DNA of 64,000 nucleotides from WRAU01 sp964277385 (GTDB taxonomy: Bacteria > Pseudomonadota > Alphaproteobacteria > WRAU01 > Hepatincolaceae), in NCBI GenBank assembly GCA_964277385.1, contig OZ195520.1, positions 372,001 through 436,000 on the forward strand. Direction: 5' to 3'. Positions 1 through 8,934 of the stretch are shown here, piece after piece. A model generated the notes under the pieces. The model saw only the letters and a list, made by a program, of their open reading frames with translations, had not been told where the DNA came from and made no database searches. The position numbers and the translations under genes were made by a program. The first letter of the stretch is position 1, and each line of letters begins with the position of its first letter.

Positions 1-1
1 T

Positions 2-1147
2 CCTGTTAAAATGGATGATGGGAAAATTAGAATTTTTAAAGGATATAGATCAAGATACAGTACAGTTTTAGGTACTGCAAAAGGTGGTATCAGATTTCAT
101 CAAGATGTAACTGCTGGTGAAGTTAATAGTTTAGCTATGTGGATGATGGTTAAAAATTCGTTAGTAGGTATTCCATACGGTGGAGGTAAAGGTGGTGTTA
201 TTGTTGATGCTAGAAGTTTATCTCAAGCAGAATTAGAAAAAGTAGCAAGAGGATATGTTAGAGCTATTTTTGATGTAATTGGTGAGAAATTAGATGTGCC
301 AGCTCCTGATGTTGGAACAAATCCAACTATAATGTCTTGGATGATAGATGAATATAATACAATTAATAGAGTTTGCTCAATAGCGACTTTTACAGGGAAG
401 CCTGTTCCATTAGGAGGTAGTTTATTTAGAACAGAAGCAACAGGATACGGTTCTTTTGTTGTTACTAAATTGTTGAGTAAAAAAATTGGAAAATCACCAA
501 AAGGTACTCGTGTGGCAGTACAAGGATTAGGCAATGTTGGTTATTTCTTGACTAAATTTTTACATGAAGAAGGATATAGCGTTGTAGCAATTAGTGATGT
601 AGATGGTGCTATTTATTCAGAAAATGGTTTGGATATCCCAGCTATTTATAAAAAGTTAGCTTCTGCTAAAAAGGGAACTTCAGTTGTTTCTAGTGAGATA
701 TCTTCTGCATCTGCTGGCGCTAAAGTTATTGATAATAAAGAATTATTAGAGCTAGATGTAGATATTCTTCTTCCAGCCGCTATTGAAAATGTAATAACAC
801 GAGCTAATGCTGATAAAATTAAAGCTAAATACATAGTAGAAGCAGCTAATGGTCCTGTTCAGGCAAGTGCTAATGAGATTTTAGATAAAAAGGGGATTGT
901 TGTAGTTCCTGATGTATTAGTTAATGCTGGTGGTGTTGTAGTTAGTTATTTTGAATGGTTACAAAACTTATCATGCTACTATTGGGATGAAGCTGAGGTT
1001 AAAGAAAAATTAATCAAAATTATGACAAAAGCATTTGAAGGTGTTTGGGAAATTAAAGAAAGCAGAAATATAAGTATGAGATCAGCCGCTTATTCTATTT
1101 CATTAAAAAGAATAGAAAACTCTATAAAAGCTAAACATAATTTATAA
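2..1147 (+). CDS. gdhA: Glu/Leu-type amino-acid dehydrogenase, probably glutamate dehydrogenase (5' end outside window)
   Basis: Cytosolic oxidative deamination of glutamate to 2-oxoglutarate with NAD(P). The reading frame is already open at base 2 (Pro-Val-Lys before the first Met at 11). That Met sits inside the family signature PVKMDDG, so it is internal and the true start lies upstream of the window. Visible motifs, counted from the Met at 11: KGGIRFH near 25-31, the lysine motif PYGGGKGGV near 55-63, the Rossmann loop VQGLGNVG near 168-175, and the family's C-terminal NAGGVVVSYFEW block. It stands alone, followed by a hairpin, then an acetolactate-synthase-like gene, so it may feed amino-acid carbon into central metabolism. 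Substrate (Glu versus Leu/Val) and cofactor are not proven by sequence; glutamate is favoured by overall resemblance. Confidence 0.9.
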   Translation, partial: PVKMDDGKIRIFKGYRSRYSTVLGTAKGGIRFHQDVTAGEVNSLAMWMMVKNSLVGIPYGGGKGGVIVDARSLSQAELEKVARGYVRAIFDVIGEKLDVPAPDVGTNPTIMSWMIDEYNTINRVCSIATFTGKPVPLGGSLFRTEATGYGSFVVTKLLSKKIGKSPKGTRVAVQGLGNVGYFLTKFLHEEGYSVVAISDVDGAIYSENGLDIPAIYKKLASAKKGTSVVSSEISSASAGAKVIDNKELLELDVDILLPAAIENVITRANADKIKAKYIVEAANGPVQASANEILDKKGIVVVPDVLVNAGGVVVSYFEWLQNLSCYYWDEAEVKEKLIKIMTKAFEGVWEIKESRNISMRSAAYSISLKRIENSIKAKHNL

Positions 1148-1507
1148 TTAAATTTTTATCGTTAGTTTATGATATTGTATTTCCTAAACTAGCGATAAAG
1201 ACCAGTATTTGCTGATATGCAACATATAAGATAGCAAATATTTAGATAAAATTGATATTTTTTTTATTATTTTGTATATTTTTAAATATAATTAAATGGC
1301 ATACCTGAAAAAGAGTGCTTTTATTTTAAAATCAGATTAGACTTTTATATATTTAAATTACCAAAGATAAAAATATAAAGTTGGATCTTTATATTATGCT
1401 AGTATATAAAATATTTAATTTATAATGGAAGGGTTTTTAGTTTTAAAATCCTAAGATTTACATTTTTATTAGATAAAAATATGAAATATTTAATTAGGAG
1501 AGGTGGC
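1148..1507. other. Intergenic stretch, no gene seen
   Basis: It holds the two hairpins behind the dehydrogenase gene and the ribosome-binding site of the next gene. A weak promoter-like pair (TTGGAT at 1381 and TATAAA at 1405) may serve the acetolactate-synthase-like gene, but the spacing and base bias make this uncertain. I see no RNA gene or conserved reading frame. Confidence 0.4.
1155..1199 (+). terminator. Hairpin after the dehydrogenase gene
   Basis: A 15-bp stem (1155-1169 pairing with 1185-1199, one G-U pair) lies eight bases after the stop codon. There is no T-run on the + side, so it is either a weak terminator or an mRNA-end stabilising hairpin. A second 8-bp stem (1207-1214 with 1233-1240 or close by) follows, with a T-run about 20 bases later. 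Confidence 0.5.
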
Positions 1508-3163
1508 ATGTCATCTAATATTAATGCTTCAGACTTATTTGTAAAAGCCTTAGAGCAAGAAGGAGTAGAAGTTGTATATGGAGTTCCTGGAGAAGAAAAT
1601 TTATATTTACTTGAAGCTTTAAGAAAATCTAAAATTAAATTGATTCTAACAAGGCATGAACAAGGTGCGGCGTTTATGGCAGCTACGTATGGCAGAATGA
1701 CAGGTAAAGCTGGTGTTGCGATAGCAACATTAGGACCAGGCGCAACTAACTTTACAACCGCAGCTGCTTATGCACAATTAGGAGGATTTCCTCTTATACT
1801 AATAACAGGACAAAAACCTATAAAAAAATCTAAGCAAGGTCGTTTTCAAATTATTGATATTGTTGAAATGATGCGTCCTCTTTCGAAATATGCTAGACAA
1901 ATAGTAGATGTTGGAATGGTAAGTGTTACTGTTCGTGAAGCATTTAAAATTGCTCAAGAGGAAAAAGCAGGGGTTGTGCATATAGAGTTTCCAGAAGATG
2001 TATCTTCTGAAATAGTAACATCAGATACAAAAGGATTGTTACCGATTGCAAATACTTACTATCCACATGTTAATCCAAAAGCTGTAGAAGAAGCAACAAA
2101 ATTAATACAATCTGCAAAATTTCCAATAGTTTTAATAGGTGGTGGTTGTAATAGAGGTGATATTTCTACTTCTATGACAAATTTCATAAATAAAACTGAG
2201 TTACCATTTTTTAATACTCAAATGGGTAAAGGTGTTGTGTCTGAAGATAATATCAATTATATTGGTACATCCTCTTTATCATCTGGTGATTATATTCATG
2301 ATTTTATTAAAAAAGCTGATTTAATCATAAGTTTTGGTAATGAAGTAATAGAAAAACCTGCATTTTTTATGGAAGAAAATGGAGCAAAAGTTATCCATAT
2401 TAATCATCATTCTGCAATGGTAGATAATGTATACTTCCCTATATTAGAAGTTTTAGGAGATATGAGTAGTAGTGCAGATATGCTAGCAAAATCTCTAGGA
2501 AAGGTTGCTAAAGATTTTTCATATGCTCATAAAGTTAGAGATTTCATAATTAATCATATCTCTGCGCATGATAATGATAATTCTTTTCCTATTAAGCCTC
2601 AAAAATTTGTAAGGGATATTCATAAAGTTTTAGCAAAAGATGGTTATGTTGCTCTAGATAATGGTGTATATAAACTATGGTTTGCTCGTAATTATTTAAC
2701 TTATAAACCAAATTCTTTGTTATTAGATAACGCTTTAGCTACAATGGGAGCTGGATTACCATCAGCTATTGAATTAGCTAGAATTTATTGTAATAAAAAA
2801 GTTATAGCCGTTGTTGGTGATGGTGGATTTATGATGAATTCCCAAGAATTAGAAACTGCTGTAAGATTAAATCTGAATATGATTGTTCTTGTACTAAATG
2901 ATAGTTCTTATGGTATGATTAGGTGGAAACAAGCAGGAATGGGTCTTGATGACTACGGTTTAACTTTTAATAATCCAGATTTTGTTAGCTACGCACAAAG
3001 TTATGGTGCTAACGGGCATAGAGTTGCAAAAACCGAAGATTTTGTTCCTTTAATGGAAAATTGCTTTAAGCAAGGTGGTGTACATTTAATTGATTTACCT
3101 GTTGATTATTCTGAAAATAAAAAAGTTTTATTAGATGAATTAAAAGATAAAAAAGTGATATAA
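1508..3163 (+). CDS. Acetolactate synthase-like TPP enzyme (catabolic, large-subunit type)
   Basis: A thiamine-diphosphate enzyme of the acetohydroxyacid synthase family, which condenses pyruvate to 2-acetolactate in the cytosol. The N-terminal domain shows the TPP-activating glutamate in TRHEQGA (Glu51 with this start) and the GPGATN block. The central domain is FAD/DHAP-like, and the C-terminal PP domain carries GDGGF followed about 25 residues later by LND, the usual metal/TPP motif. An in-frame ATG exists at 1481, but AGGAGAGG lies seven bases before the ATG at 1508, which I take as the start (551 residues). No regulatory small subunit (ilvN) or ilvC is nearby, which argues for a catabolic role. 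The aldehyde dehydrogenase gene follows after 32 bases, suggesting an operon. Other TPP decarboxylases of this superfamily cannot be excluded. Confidence 0.8.
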   Translation: MSSNINASDLFVKALEQEGVEVVYGVPGEENLYLLEALRKSKIKLILTRHEQGAAFMAATYGRMTGKAGVAIATLGPGATNFTTAAAYAQLGGFPLILITGQKPIKKSKQGRFQIIDIVEMMRPLSKYARQIVDVGMVSVTVREAFKIAQEEKAGVVHIEFPEDVSSEIVTSDTKGLLPIANTYYPHVNPKAVEEATKLIQSAKFPIVLIGGGCNRGDISTSMTNFINKTELPFFNTQMGKGVVSEDNINYIGTSSLSSGDYIHDFIKKADLIISFGNEVIEKPAFFMEENGAKVIHINHHSAMVDNVYFPILEVLGDMSSSADMLAKSLGKVAKDFSYAHKVRDFIINHISAHDNDNSFPIKPQKFVRDIHKVLAKDGYVALDNGVYKLWFARNYLTYKPNSLLLDNALATMGAGLPSAIELARIYCNKKVIAVVGDGGFMMNSQELETAVRLNLNMIVLVLNDSSYGMIRWKQAGMGLDDYGLTFNNPDFVSYAQSYGANGHRVAKTEDFVPLMENCFKQGGVHLIDLPVDYSENKKVLLDELKDKKVI

Positions 3164-3195
3164 AATACAAATTTTTAACAATAGGAAATAGTACA

Positions 3196-4584
3196 ATGAC
3201 TATTACAGTAAAATCTCCTTTTGATAACTCTGTTGTTGGAACGGTAAAAAAAAGAACTAAAGAAGAAGCCGAAAAAGAATTAGAAAAGGCTTATGCTTTA
3301 TCTAAAAATAAAACTAACCATCTTCAACATTATGAAAAAGTTGCAATATTAGAAAAATTAGCAGTTTTGGTGACAGAACAATCAGAAGAGTTTGCAATTT
3401 TAATAGCAAAAGAAGGAGGTAAACCTCTTTTTGATGCTAAAATAGAAGTAGCAAGAGCTGTTGATGGTATTAAGTTAGCTATCAAAGAAATGATGCATGT
3501 TTTTCATGGAGAAGAAATTCCAATGGGATTCACTAAAGCGTCAGAAAATAGATTAGCTTTTACAACTCGTGAACCTATAGGGGTGGTATTAGCAATTAGT
3601 GCTTTTAATCATCCCCTTAATTTGATAGTACATCAAGTTGTTCCTGCTATTGCAGCGGGATGTCCTGTTATTGTTAAACCTGCTGGTACAACTCCATTAA
3701 GCGCACAAAAGTTTGTTGAATTGGTGCATAAAGCAGGTCTAGATAAAGATATGTGTGTGTTTTTCCCTTGTGGGATTCCAGTGGCAGAGTTTTTGGTTAG
3801 TGATAAGCGTATTAGTTTTTTTAGTTTTATTGGATCTTCTGAAATTGGTTGGTATTTAAGAAATAAATTAAATCCAGGAACAAGATATTCCTTAGAACAT
3901 GGTGGCGTTGCTCCTGTTATTGTAGATAAAAATATAGATGATATAGATACTGTTGTTGCTTCTATTGTAAGAGGAGCATATTATCATGCTGGACAGGTTT
4001 GTATTTCTACAAAAAGAGTTTATATACATAAATATATGATGAAAGAAATGTCTAGCAAAATTGCAGAAGCAGTATCTAAATTAAGAGTTGGAGATCCTAC
4101 ATTAATAGAAACAGAAGTTGGTCCTTTAATTAGTGAAAAAGAAGTAAATCGTGTAGAAAATTGGGTTAATGAAGCAATAGCAGAAGGTGCTACTCTTTTG
4201 AGTGGAGGAAAAAAGATTTCTTCTACATTATTTGAAGCAACTTTACTTTTAGAACCATCTAAAACATCGAAAGTATCGGTTGATGAAACATTTGGTCCTG
4301 TGTTATGCTTATATTCTTATGAAAGCATAGATGATGCAATTTCATGGGCAAATTCATTAGATGTACCATTCCAATCTGCTGTTTTTAGTAACAATATTAA
4401 TATTATTACCAAAGCATATAAAGAATTAGAAGCAAGTGCTGTTATCGTTAATGATCATAGTGCTTTTAGAGTAGATTGGATGCCTTTCGCAGGTAGAAGG
4501 TCAGCTGGTCATGGAATTGGTGGAATTGGACATACCATGATGGAAATGACTCAACATAAAATGATTGTTTTAAAAAGTAATTAG
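3196..4584 (+). CDS. NAD(P)-dependent aldehyde dehydrogenase
   Basis: Oxidises an aldehyde to its acid in the cytosol; the exact substrate is unknown. At 462 residues it is typical of the ALDH superfamily. The oxyanion asparagine is in AFNHP (Asn138), the cofactor lysine in IVKPAG (near 161), the general-base glutamate in LEHGG (Glu234) and the nucleophile in GQVCIS (Cys269). A Rossmann-loop equivalent, FIGSSEIG, lies near 212-219. It follows the TPP enzyme gene closely and probably shares its transcript, so it may handle an aldehyde made in the same pathway. Succinate-semialdehyde or a related short aldehyde is possible, but nothing here decides it. Confidence 0.85.
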   Translation: MTITVKSPFDNSVVGTVKKRTKEEAEKELEKAYALSKNKTNHLQHYEKVAILEKLAVLVTEQSEEFAILIAKEGGKPLFDAKIEVARAVDGIKLAIKEMMHVFHGEEIPMGFTKASENRLAFTTREPIGVVLAISAFNHPLNLIVHQVVPAIAAGCPVIVKPAGTTPLSAQKFVELVHKAGLDKDMCVFFPCGIPVAEFLVSDKRISFFSFIGSSEIGWYLRNKLNPGTRYSLEHGGVAPVIVDKNIDDIDTVVASIVRGAYYHAGQVCISTKRVYIHKYMMKEMSSKIAEAVSKLRVGDPTLIETEVGPLISEKEVNRVENWVNEAIAEGATLLSGGKKISSTLFEATLLLEPSKTSKVSVDETFGPVLCLYSYESIDDAISWANSLDVPFQSAVFSNNINIITKAYKELEASAVIVNDHSAFRVDWMPFAGRRSAGHGIGGIGHTMMEMTQHKMIVLKSN

Positions 4585-5017
4585 TACAACATAGTCAATT
4601 TTGTTAGATTAAAAGTAGGTAATTGTATACAAAATAAAACCATATTACTTTAAAATTAATAAAATATTTAATTATTAGTACAATGGTTTCTTATGCAATA
4701 ATTAAAATAAAAGATAACGAAAGTGTTATTTTTTTTACTACTGCTTGAGTAATAGATTAAATTACTTTAAATTTTTTTAAAAGCAGAAGTATTTCGTTAT
4801 ATATTAATACTTACAGATGAATATTTTTTATCTTTTTAAGATTTATTATAAGATATTATGATTTTTGCATCTTCAATAGAAGATAATCTTTCAATAAAAT
4901 TATAATAATAATTTGTTATTCTGTTAAACATGTAAAAAAAAGAGAATACAGTAATAAAATAATAACTTGTTAGATAAATTATTACTATTTTATATTAATT
5001 TATTTTTTATTAATTAT
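4585..5017. other. Intergenic stretch between convergent genes
   Basis: It lies between the + strand aldehyde dehydrogenase and the - strand beta-lactamase. The only structure I see is a short 6-bp hairpin (4748-4753 with 4761-4766) followed by a T-rich run, a weak candidate terminator for the + strand operon. No reading frame or RNA gene is supported. Confidence 0.35.
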
Positions 5018-5815
5018 TTACTTTAACAATCCATAAGCCTCTAAAGATTTTTTAGATATTGAAATTCTCTTTGAAACATAAGACTCATCAATCATATCTA
5101 TATTTAATGCAAAACTATAAATATTACCATCTTTTTCTACCCATCCAACAAACCAACCAACAGCAGGATCATAATTTTTTGTAGCTAAGCCAGTTTTTCC
5201 ATATAAATCCCAACCATTTATATTTTCAATAAAAATAATTTGTTTTATTTCTTCTTGGTATTTTTTATCAAAAGGTAGTTCTTCCTTAGAAAACTTAGTT
5301 AATAACTCGGTTTGCTGAATAGGAGTTATTTTTAAAGAATCCAACCAAAAAGTATCTACCTTATTACCTAAATTTTTATTACCATAATTTAATTTATCAA
5401 CATTTTTTTGCATTTTTTTCATGCCAATTTTACGTGCCAGCTCTTGAAAAGCAGGTAAATGAGATACTTTGATGCCATATCGTAAATTTGAATCTTTTTT
5501 CCAATTTTCAAAAAACATATCAGTAGTACCATCATATATAAAAAATATTTCATCTACATTTTTTACAGTATTAGTAGATAATCCTATCAAAGCGTTATAT
5601 ATTTTAAAGGTAGATGCTGGTATATAAGGTGTAGAAGCCCTTTTTTCGTTATAACCAGTTAGAATATTTTTTTGTACATCATAAAGTACAAAAGTTCCAT
5701 TAATTTGAGAATTATCAAAAAGTTTTTTTATTTTTTTATTTTCTACAAAACTTATTCCATGTAAAGAAGAAAAAAAGATTATATTAAATAAAATAATTTG
5801 AAAAATTTTTAGCAT
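5018..5815 (-). CDS. Class D (OXA-type) beta-lactamase, periplasmic
   Basis: A serine beta-lactamase that hydrolyses beta-lactams via an acyl-enzyme. At 265 residues it has class D length and begins with a hydrophobic signal peptide (about residues 1-19). All class D landmarks are present in order: STFK (Ser68, Lys71), S-H-L at 118-120 where S-x-V is usual, YGN at 144-146, the conserved Trp in FWLDS (157), KTG at 207-209 and the GWFVGW block near 220-225. The gene starts 28 bases after the alanine racemase gene on the same strand, with AAAGGA before its ATG, so the two are probably co-transcribed. Base composition matches its surroundings, so this looks like a long-resident gene and not a recent resistance cassette. 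Its spectrum cannot be read from sequence. Confidence 0.92.
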   Translation of the reverse strand: MLKIFQIILFNIIFFSSLHGISFVENKKIKKLFDNSQINGTFVLYDVQKNILTGYNEKRASTPYIPASTFKIYNALIGLSTNTVKNVDEIFFIYDGTTDMFFENWKKDSNLRYGIKVSHLPAFQELARKIGMKKMQKNVDKLNYGNKNLGNKVDTFWLDSLKITPIQQTELLTKFSKEELPFDKKYQEEIKQIIFIENINGWDLYGKTGLATKNYDPAVGWFVGWVEKDGNIYSFALNIDMIDESYVSKRISISKKSLEAYGLLK

Positions 5816-5843
5816 TATTGTATCCTTTTTTTATAAATTATTG

Positions 5844-6968
5844 TTATAGGTAAATTCTAGGGTATCTTGTTGTAAGACGATTAAGTACATCACAATCAAG
5901 AGAGTTTGTAGATAAAGAAAAATCTTCCAGCGTTATGTTTTCTCCAATAATCTCTACAATAATGCCTTCTTTTTGTAATTTTTCAGGAATGGATGTAATA
6001 TCTACAGTTATTAAATCCATAGAAACACGACCAACAATAGGACACATATAACCAGAAATATTGACTTGTGCTTTTTCATCTAAAACACGAGGTATTCCAT
6101 CGGCATAACCTAAAGGTAAAACTGCAATTTTAGATAATTTTGATGCTTCCCATATATGGCCATATCCAACTTTCTCTCCAGCTTCTAATAATTTAACCTG
6201 CTGAATGGTGCTATACAAATAAATAACATTTTTGGATACTGGTTTATCAAAATCAGCAATTATAGCACCATATAATACAATTGCTGGTCTTACTAAGTCT
6301 AATAAATATTTTTTATCTATAAATAAGGCATCAGATGCCGCAATAGAATATTTAGATTTAGGAAGATATTGTATTAAATCAATGAATTTATTATATTGTT
6401 CTTCCATTGTTGCTACGTGATGAATGCTAGCTGTAGCAAAATGCGAGATAATATATCTTATATCAAGATTATATAATAATTGAGGATTATTATATAAGTA
6501 CATTATGTCTTGCTTAAGTAAACCTAAACGATGAATACCTGTTTCTATATGAAGAATAACTGGTAATTTTTTATTTTTAGATTTAGCAAAATCACTCCAA
6601 GATTCAACTTGAGAGATAGTATTTACAACAGGAATTAAATTATTATTAAATAGTTCTTCTTGTTGATTTGGTAATATAGGATTTAAAACATAAATATTAG
6701 CATCATAGGAATTATTAAAAAATTTTTTTACATCGAGTCCTTCTAACAAAGTAGCAATAAAAATATGTTTGCACCCTACCTTTTTTACTAAAGGCAATAT
6801 TTTTTCCATACTCAAACCATAGGCATCATTTTTCAATACCCAAGATAATTCAGAAGGTAAAGAAACATTTTTAACAATATTATAATTCTGTACTATTGCT
6901 TGTGTATCAACAACTAAGCATGTTCCATATTTTTTTAGGGTATCGGTTACTATAGATTTTTCTAGCAT
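5844..6968 (-). CDS. alr: Alanine racemase
   Basis: A PLP enzyme that interconverts L- and D-alanine and supplies D-Ala for peptidoglycan. At 374 residues it has the normal fold-type III length. The PLP lysine is in VLKNDAYG (Lys46), where most homologues read VKANAYG. The opposite-face catalytic tyrosine is in VGYGH (Tyr269). GYADG with the following Pro-Arg lies near 287-294, RPAIVLYG near 227-234 and GRVSMD at 313-318. It is downstream of dnaB on the same strand but separated by 399 bases, so it probably has its own promoter. The beta-lactamase follows within 28 bases, coupling wall precursor synthesis to protection of wall synthesis. Confidence 0.94.
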   Translation of the reverse strand: MLEKSIVTDTLKKYGTCLVVDTQAIVQNYNIVKNVSLPSELSWVLKNDAYGLSMEKILPLVKKVGCKHIFIATLLEGLDVKKFFNNSYDANIYVLNPILPNQQEELFNNNLIPVVNTISQVESWSDFAKSKNKKLPVILHIETGIHRLGLLKQDIMYLYNNPQLLYNLDIRYIISHFATASIHHVATMEEQYNKFIDLIQYLPKSKYSIAASDALFIDKKYLLDLVRPAIVLYGAIIADFDKPVSKNVIYLYSTIQQVKLLEAGEKVGYGHIWEASKLSKIAVLPLGYADGIPRVLDEKAQVNISGYMCPIVGRVSMDLITVDITSIPEKLQKEGIIVEIIGENITLEDFSLSTNSLDCDVLNRLTTRYPRIYL

Positions 6969-7367
6969 TTTTAATAAGCCTTTTTAAATATCCTACCCGC
7001 ACAAATTATATCATTAATAAATCTGATTGTGTACAAATAAGTAAAATTATTATCGTAATAAAAGTAGTTATGTAAAGTAAAATTTTATATATTTTATTAT
7101 CAAAGGATAGTTTTAAAATTTAGTTAATTTTATATTTCAAATAATAAAGATTTTTTATTTTAGTTTAGTATGATTTTTTTGAAAAGCTGAATAAAATCTA
7201 AAAATAAGCACTTTAAGAAAAAATTTCTAACTAACTTTATAAAAATAAATGATTTTTTATAAAACATACAATCAGTAAGATTACTTATATTAAAGCGAAT
7301 ATCTTTTAAATATTTTTTATTTTAGTAGATTTAGTAAAATAAATTTTTAGTTTATTAGTATAATCAT
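6969..7367. other. Intergenic stretch between dnaB and alr
   Basis: About 400 bases of AT-rich sequence between two minus-strand genes. It presumably holds the alr promoter, but no candidate stands out from the base bias. I see no hairpin with a T-run, RNA gene or short gene. Confidence 0.3.
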
Positions 7368-8801
7368 TTAACGAGTTTCATGTATTTTATCTAAGTCTAC
7401 AAATTGAGTTTTAACAGAATTAAATAAAAGATCTATATTACCTATACTACCATGACGATTTTTAGCAATTATAACTGTAGCTTTATTTTTAGCAGAATTA
7501 AGTCTTTGTTGCCATTGTTCATATCTAATTTTAAATTTATCTTCAGATTCATCTTTTTTAGGCATTTGAGGTTCTTCTCTTTGCAAATAGTACTCTTCTC
7601 TGAAGATGAATGAAACAACATCCGCATCTTGCTCTATAGAACCAGATTCTCTTAAATCAGAAAGCATAGGTTTTTTATCTTCTCTTAATTCTACAGCACG
7701 ACTCAATTGTGATAGTGCAACAATAGGAACATTAAGTTCTTTAGCAATTCCCTTTAATCCACGGGTAATATCGCTTACTTCATTTGTTCTACTATCGGAT
7801 TTTTTATCAGAATGTAATAACTGAATATAATCTATTATAATTAATCCTATATTATGTTGTCTTTTTAATCTTCTGCATTTTGTTCTTAAAGAAGAAATAC
7901 TAAGGCTTGCTGTGTCATCTATAAAAATAGGTATATTTTTAAGAGCTTGTACTGCGGTAGAAAGTCGTGAGAAGTCAGAATCACTAAGTAAACCCTTTCT
8001 CAAAGCATCATTAGATACTCCAACCTCTGAAGATAATATTCTACTAGCAATTTGTTCTGCAGACATTTCTAAAGAAAAAATTACAACAGGAGCACCAGGA
8101 TTACCTTGCTCTGAAAAAACAGATGCAGCGTTAAAGGCTATATTAGTTGAGAGGGCGGTTTTACCCATTGAAGGTCTTCCCGCTAGAACTATAAGATCAG
8201 AACGTTGTAATCCACCTAATTTAGTATCTAAATCTCGTAGTCCTGTTGTTATACCACTAATACCATTTTTATATTGACGTGCAGTAATAGCTGAATTTAG
8301 AGCCGCATCTAAACAACTCCCAAAATCGTTTGTATCTTTAGAGATAACACCTTTTTCTGCTAATTGAAAAATATCTCTTTCTATTTTTGCAATCTGATCT
8401 GAAGATTTATCATCAGAACTTAAGTAATTACTTATGTTATTCTGTAATTCTAAAATTTGTCTTTTAATATGTAAATCATAAAGCATTAACGCATAGTCTT
8501 TATAAGAGCCAAGACTCACAATTGAATTTGTTAATTCTAGTAAGTAATCAAATGTAATATCTTTATATTCGTCAATATAAGAAGACATATTAGATATGGT
8601 AACAATATCAGCAATTTGAGATTTATCTAAAAGATTTTTTATTAAAGTAAATATTTGTTTATGATTTTTTAAAAAAAACACATCATCTGATATAATTTCA
8701 GATATTTCTTCAAAATAGTTGTTATTAATAATCAAAAAACCTAGTAAAGATCTTTCTGCTTCAATATTAGAGAAGGTTGCTTTTTTACTAGGTTCTTTCA
8801 T
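7368..8801 (-). CDS. dnaB: Replicative DNA helicase DnaB
   Basis: The hexameric 5'-3' helicase that unwinds DNA at the replication fork. At 477 residues it has the N-terminal DnaB domain (IEAERSLLG near 13-21), a linker, and the RecA-like core with Walker A GRPSMGKT (208-215), Walker B IIIDYIQLL and the late RHGSIG block. No intein or truncation is seen. It lies downstream of rplI, the usual alphaproteobacterial order. Its start region is unusual: complementary segments before and inside the first 20 codons could fold in alternative ways (see the separate regulatory entry). The Shine-Dalgarno (AAGGCAAG) is weak, which fits possible translational control. Confidence 0.96.
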   Translation of the reverse strand: MKEPSKKATFSNIEAERSLLGFLIINNNYFEEISEIISDDVFFLKNHKQIFTLIKNLLDKSQIADIVTISNMSSYIDEYKDITFDYLLELTNSIVSLGSYKDYALMLYDLHIKRQILELQNNISNYLSSDDKSSDQIAKIERDIFQLAEKGVISKDTNDFGSCLDAALNSAITARQYKNGISGITTGLRDLDTKLGGLQRSDLIVLAGRPSMGKTALSTNIAFNAASVFSEQGNPGAPVVIFSLEMSAEQIASRILSSEVGVSNDALRKGLLSDSDFSRLSTAVQALKNIPIFIDDTASLSISSLRTKCRRLKRQHNIGLIIIDYIQLLHSDKKSDSRTNEVSDITRGLKGIAKELNVPIVALSQLSRAVELREDKKPMLSDLRESGSIEQDADVVSFIFREEYYLQREEPQMPKKDESEDKFKIRYEQWQQRLNSAKNKATVIIAKNRHGSIGNIDLLFNSVKTQFVDLDKIHETR

Positions 8802-8900
8802 TTTTTACTTGCCTTAATTATATAATTTAAAAACCTAGTAAAGATGGAAAATTTTTCTATTTAAACACTGAAAAATTTAGTTTCTGTACTAGGTTTTTAA
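8734..8900 (-). promoter_or_regulatory. Alternating complementary segments in the rplI-dnaB leader and dnaB start
   Basis: Read on the minus strand, four segments occur in order. A (8900-8887) contains AACCTAGTA, B (8845-8827) contains TTTACTAGGTT, C (8794-8784, dnaB codons 3-6) is AACCTAGTAAA, and D (8751-8734, codons 17-22) contains TTTACTAGGTT. A pairs with B over 14 perfect bases, with an A-run before and T-run after, so it is terminator-like. C pairs with D over 11. B can instead pair with C over 11, placing the dnaB ribosome-binding site and ATG in the loop. B and D share a 17-base identical run. These pairings are seen directly; regulation is inference. Confidence 0.5.
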
Positions 8901-8934
8901 TTTTGAGTTAATTTAATAGTAATAGATATTGAAT

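Noticed and set aside
11..1147. ATG at 11 as the start of the dehydrogenase
   Set aside because: The frame is open to base 2 and the residues before the Met (PVK) belong to a conserved family motif, so the gene is cut by the window.
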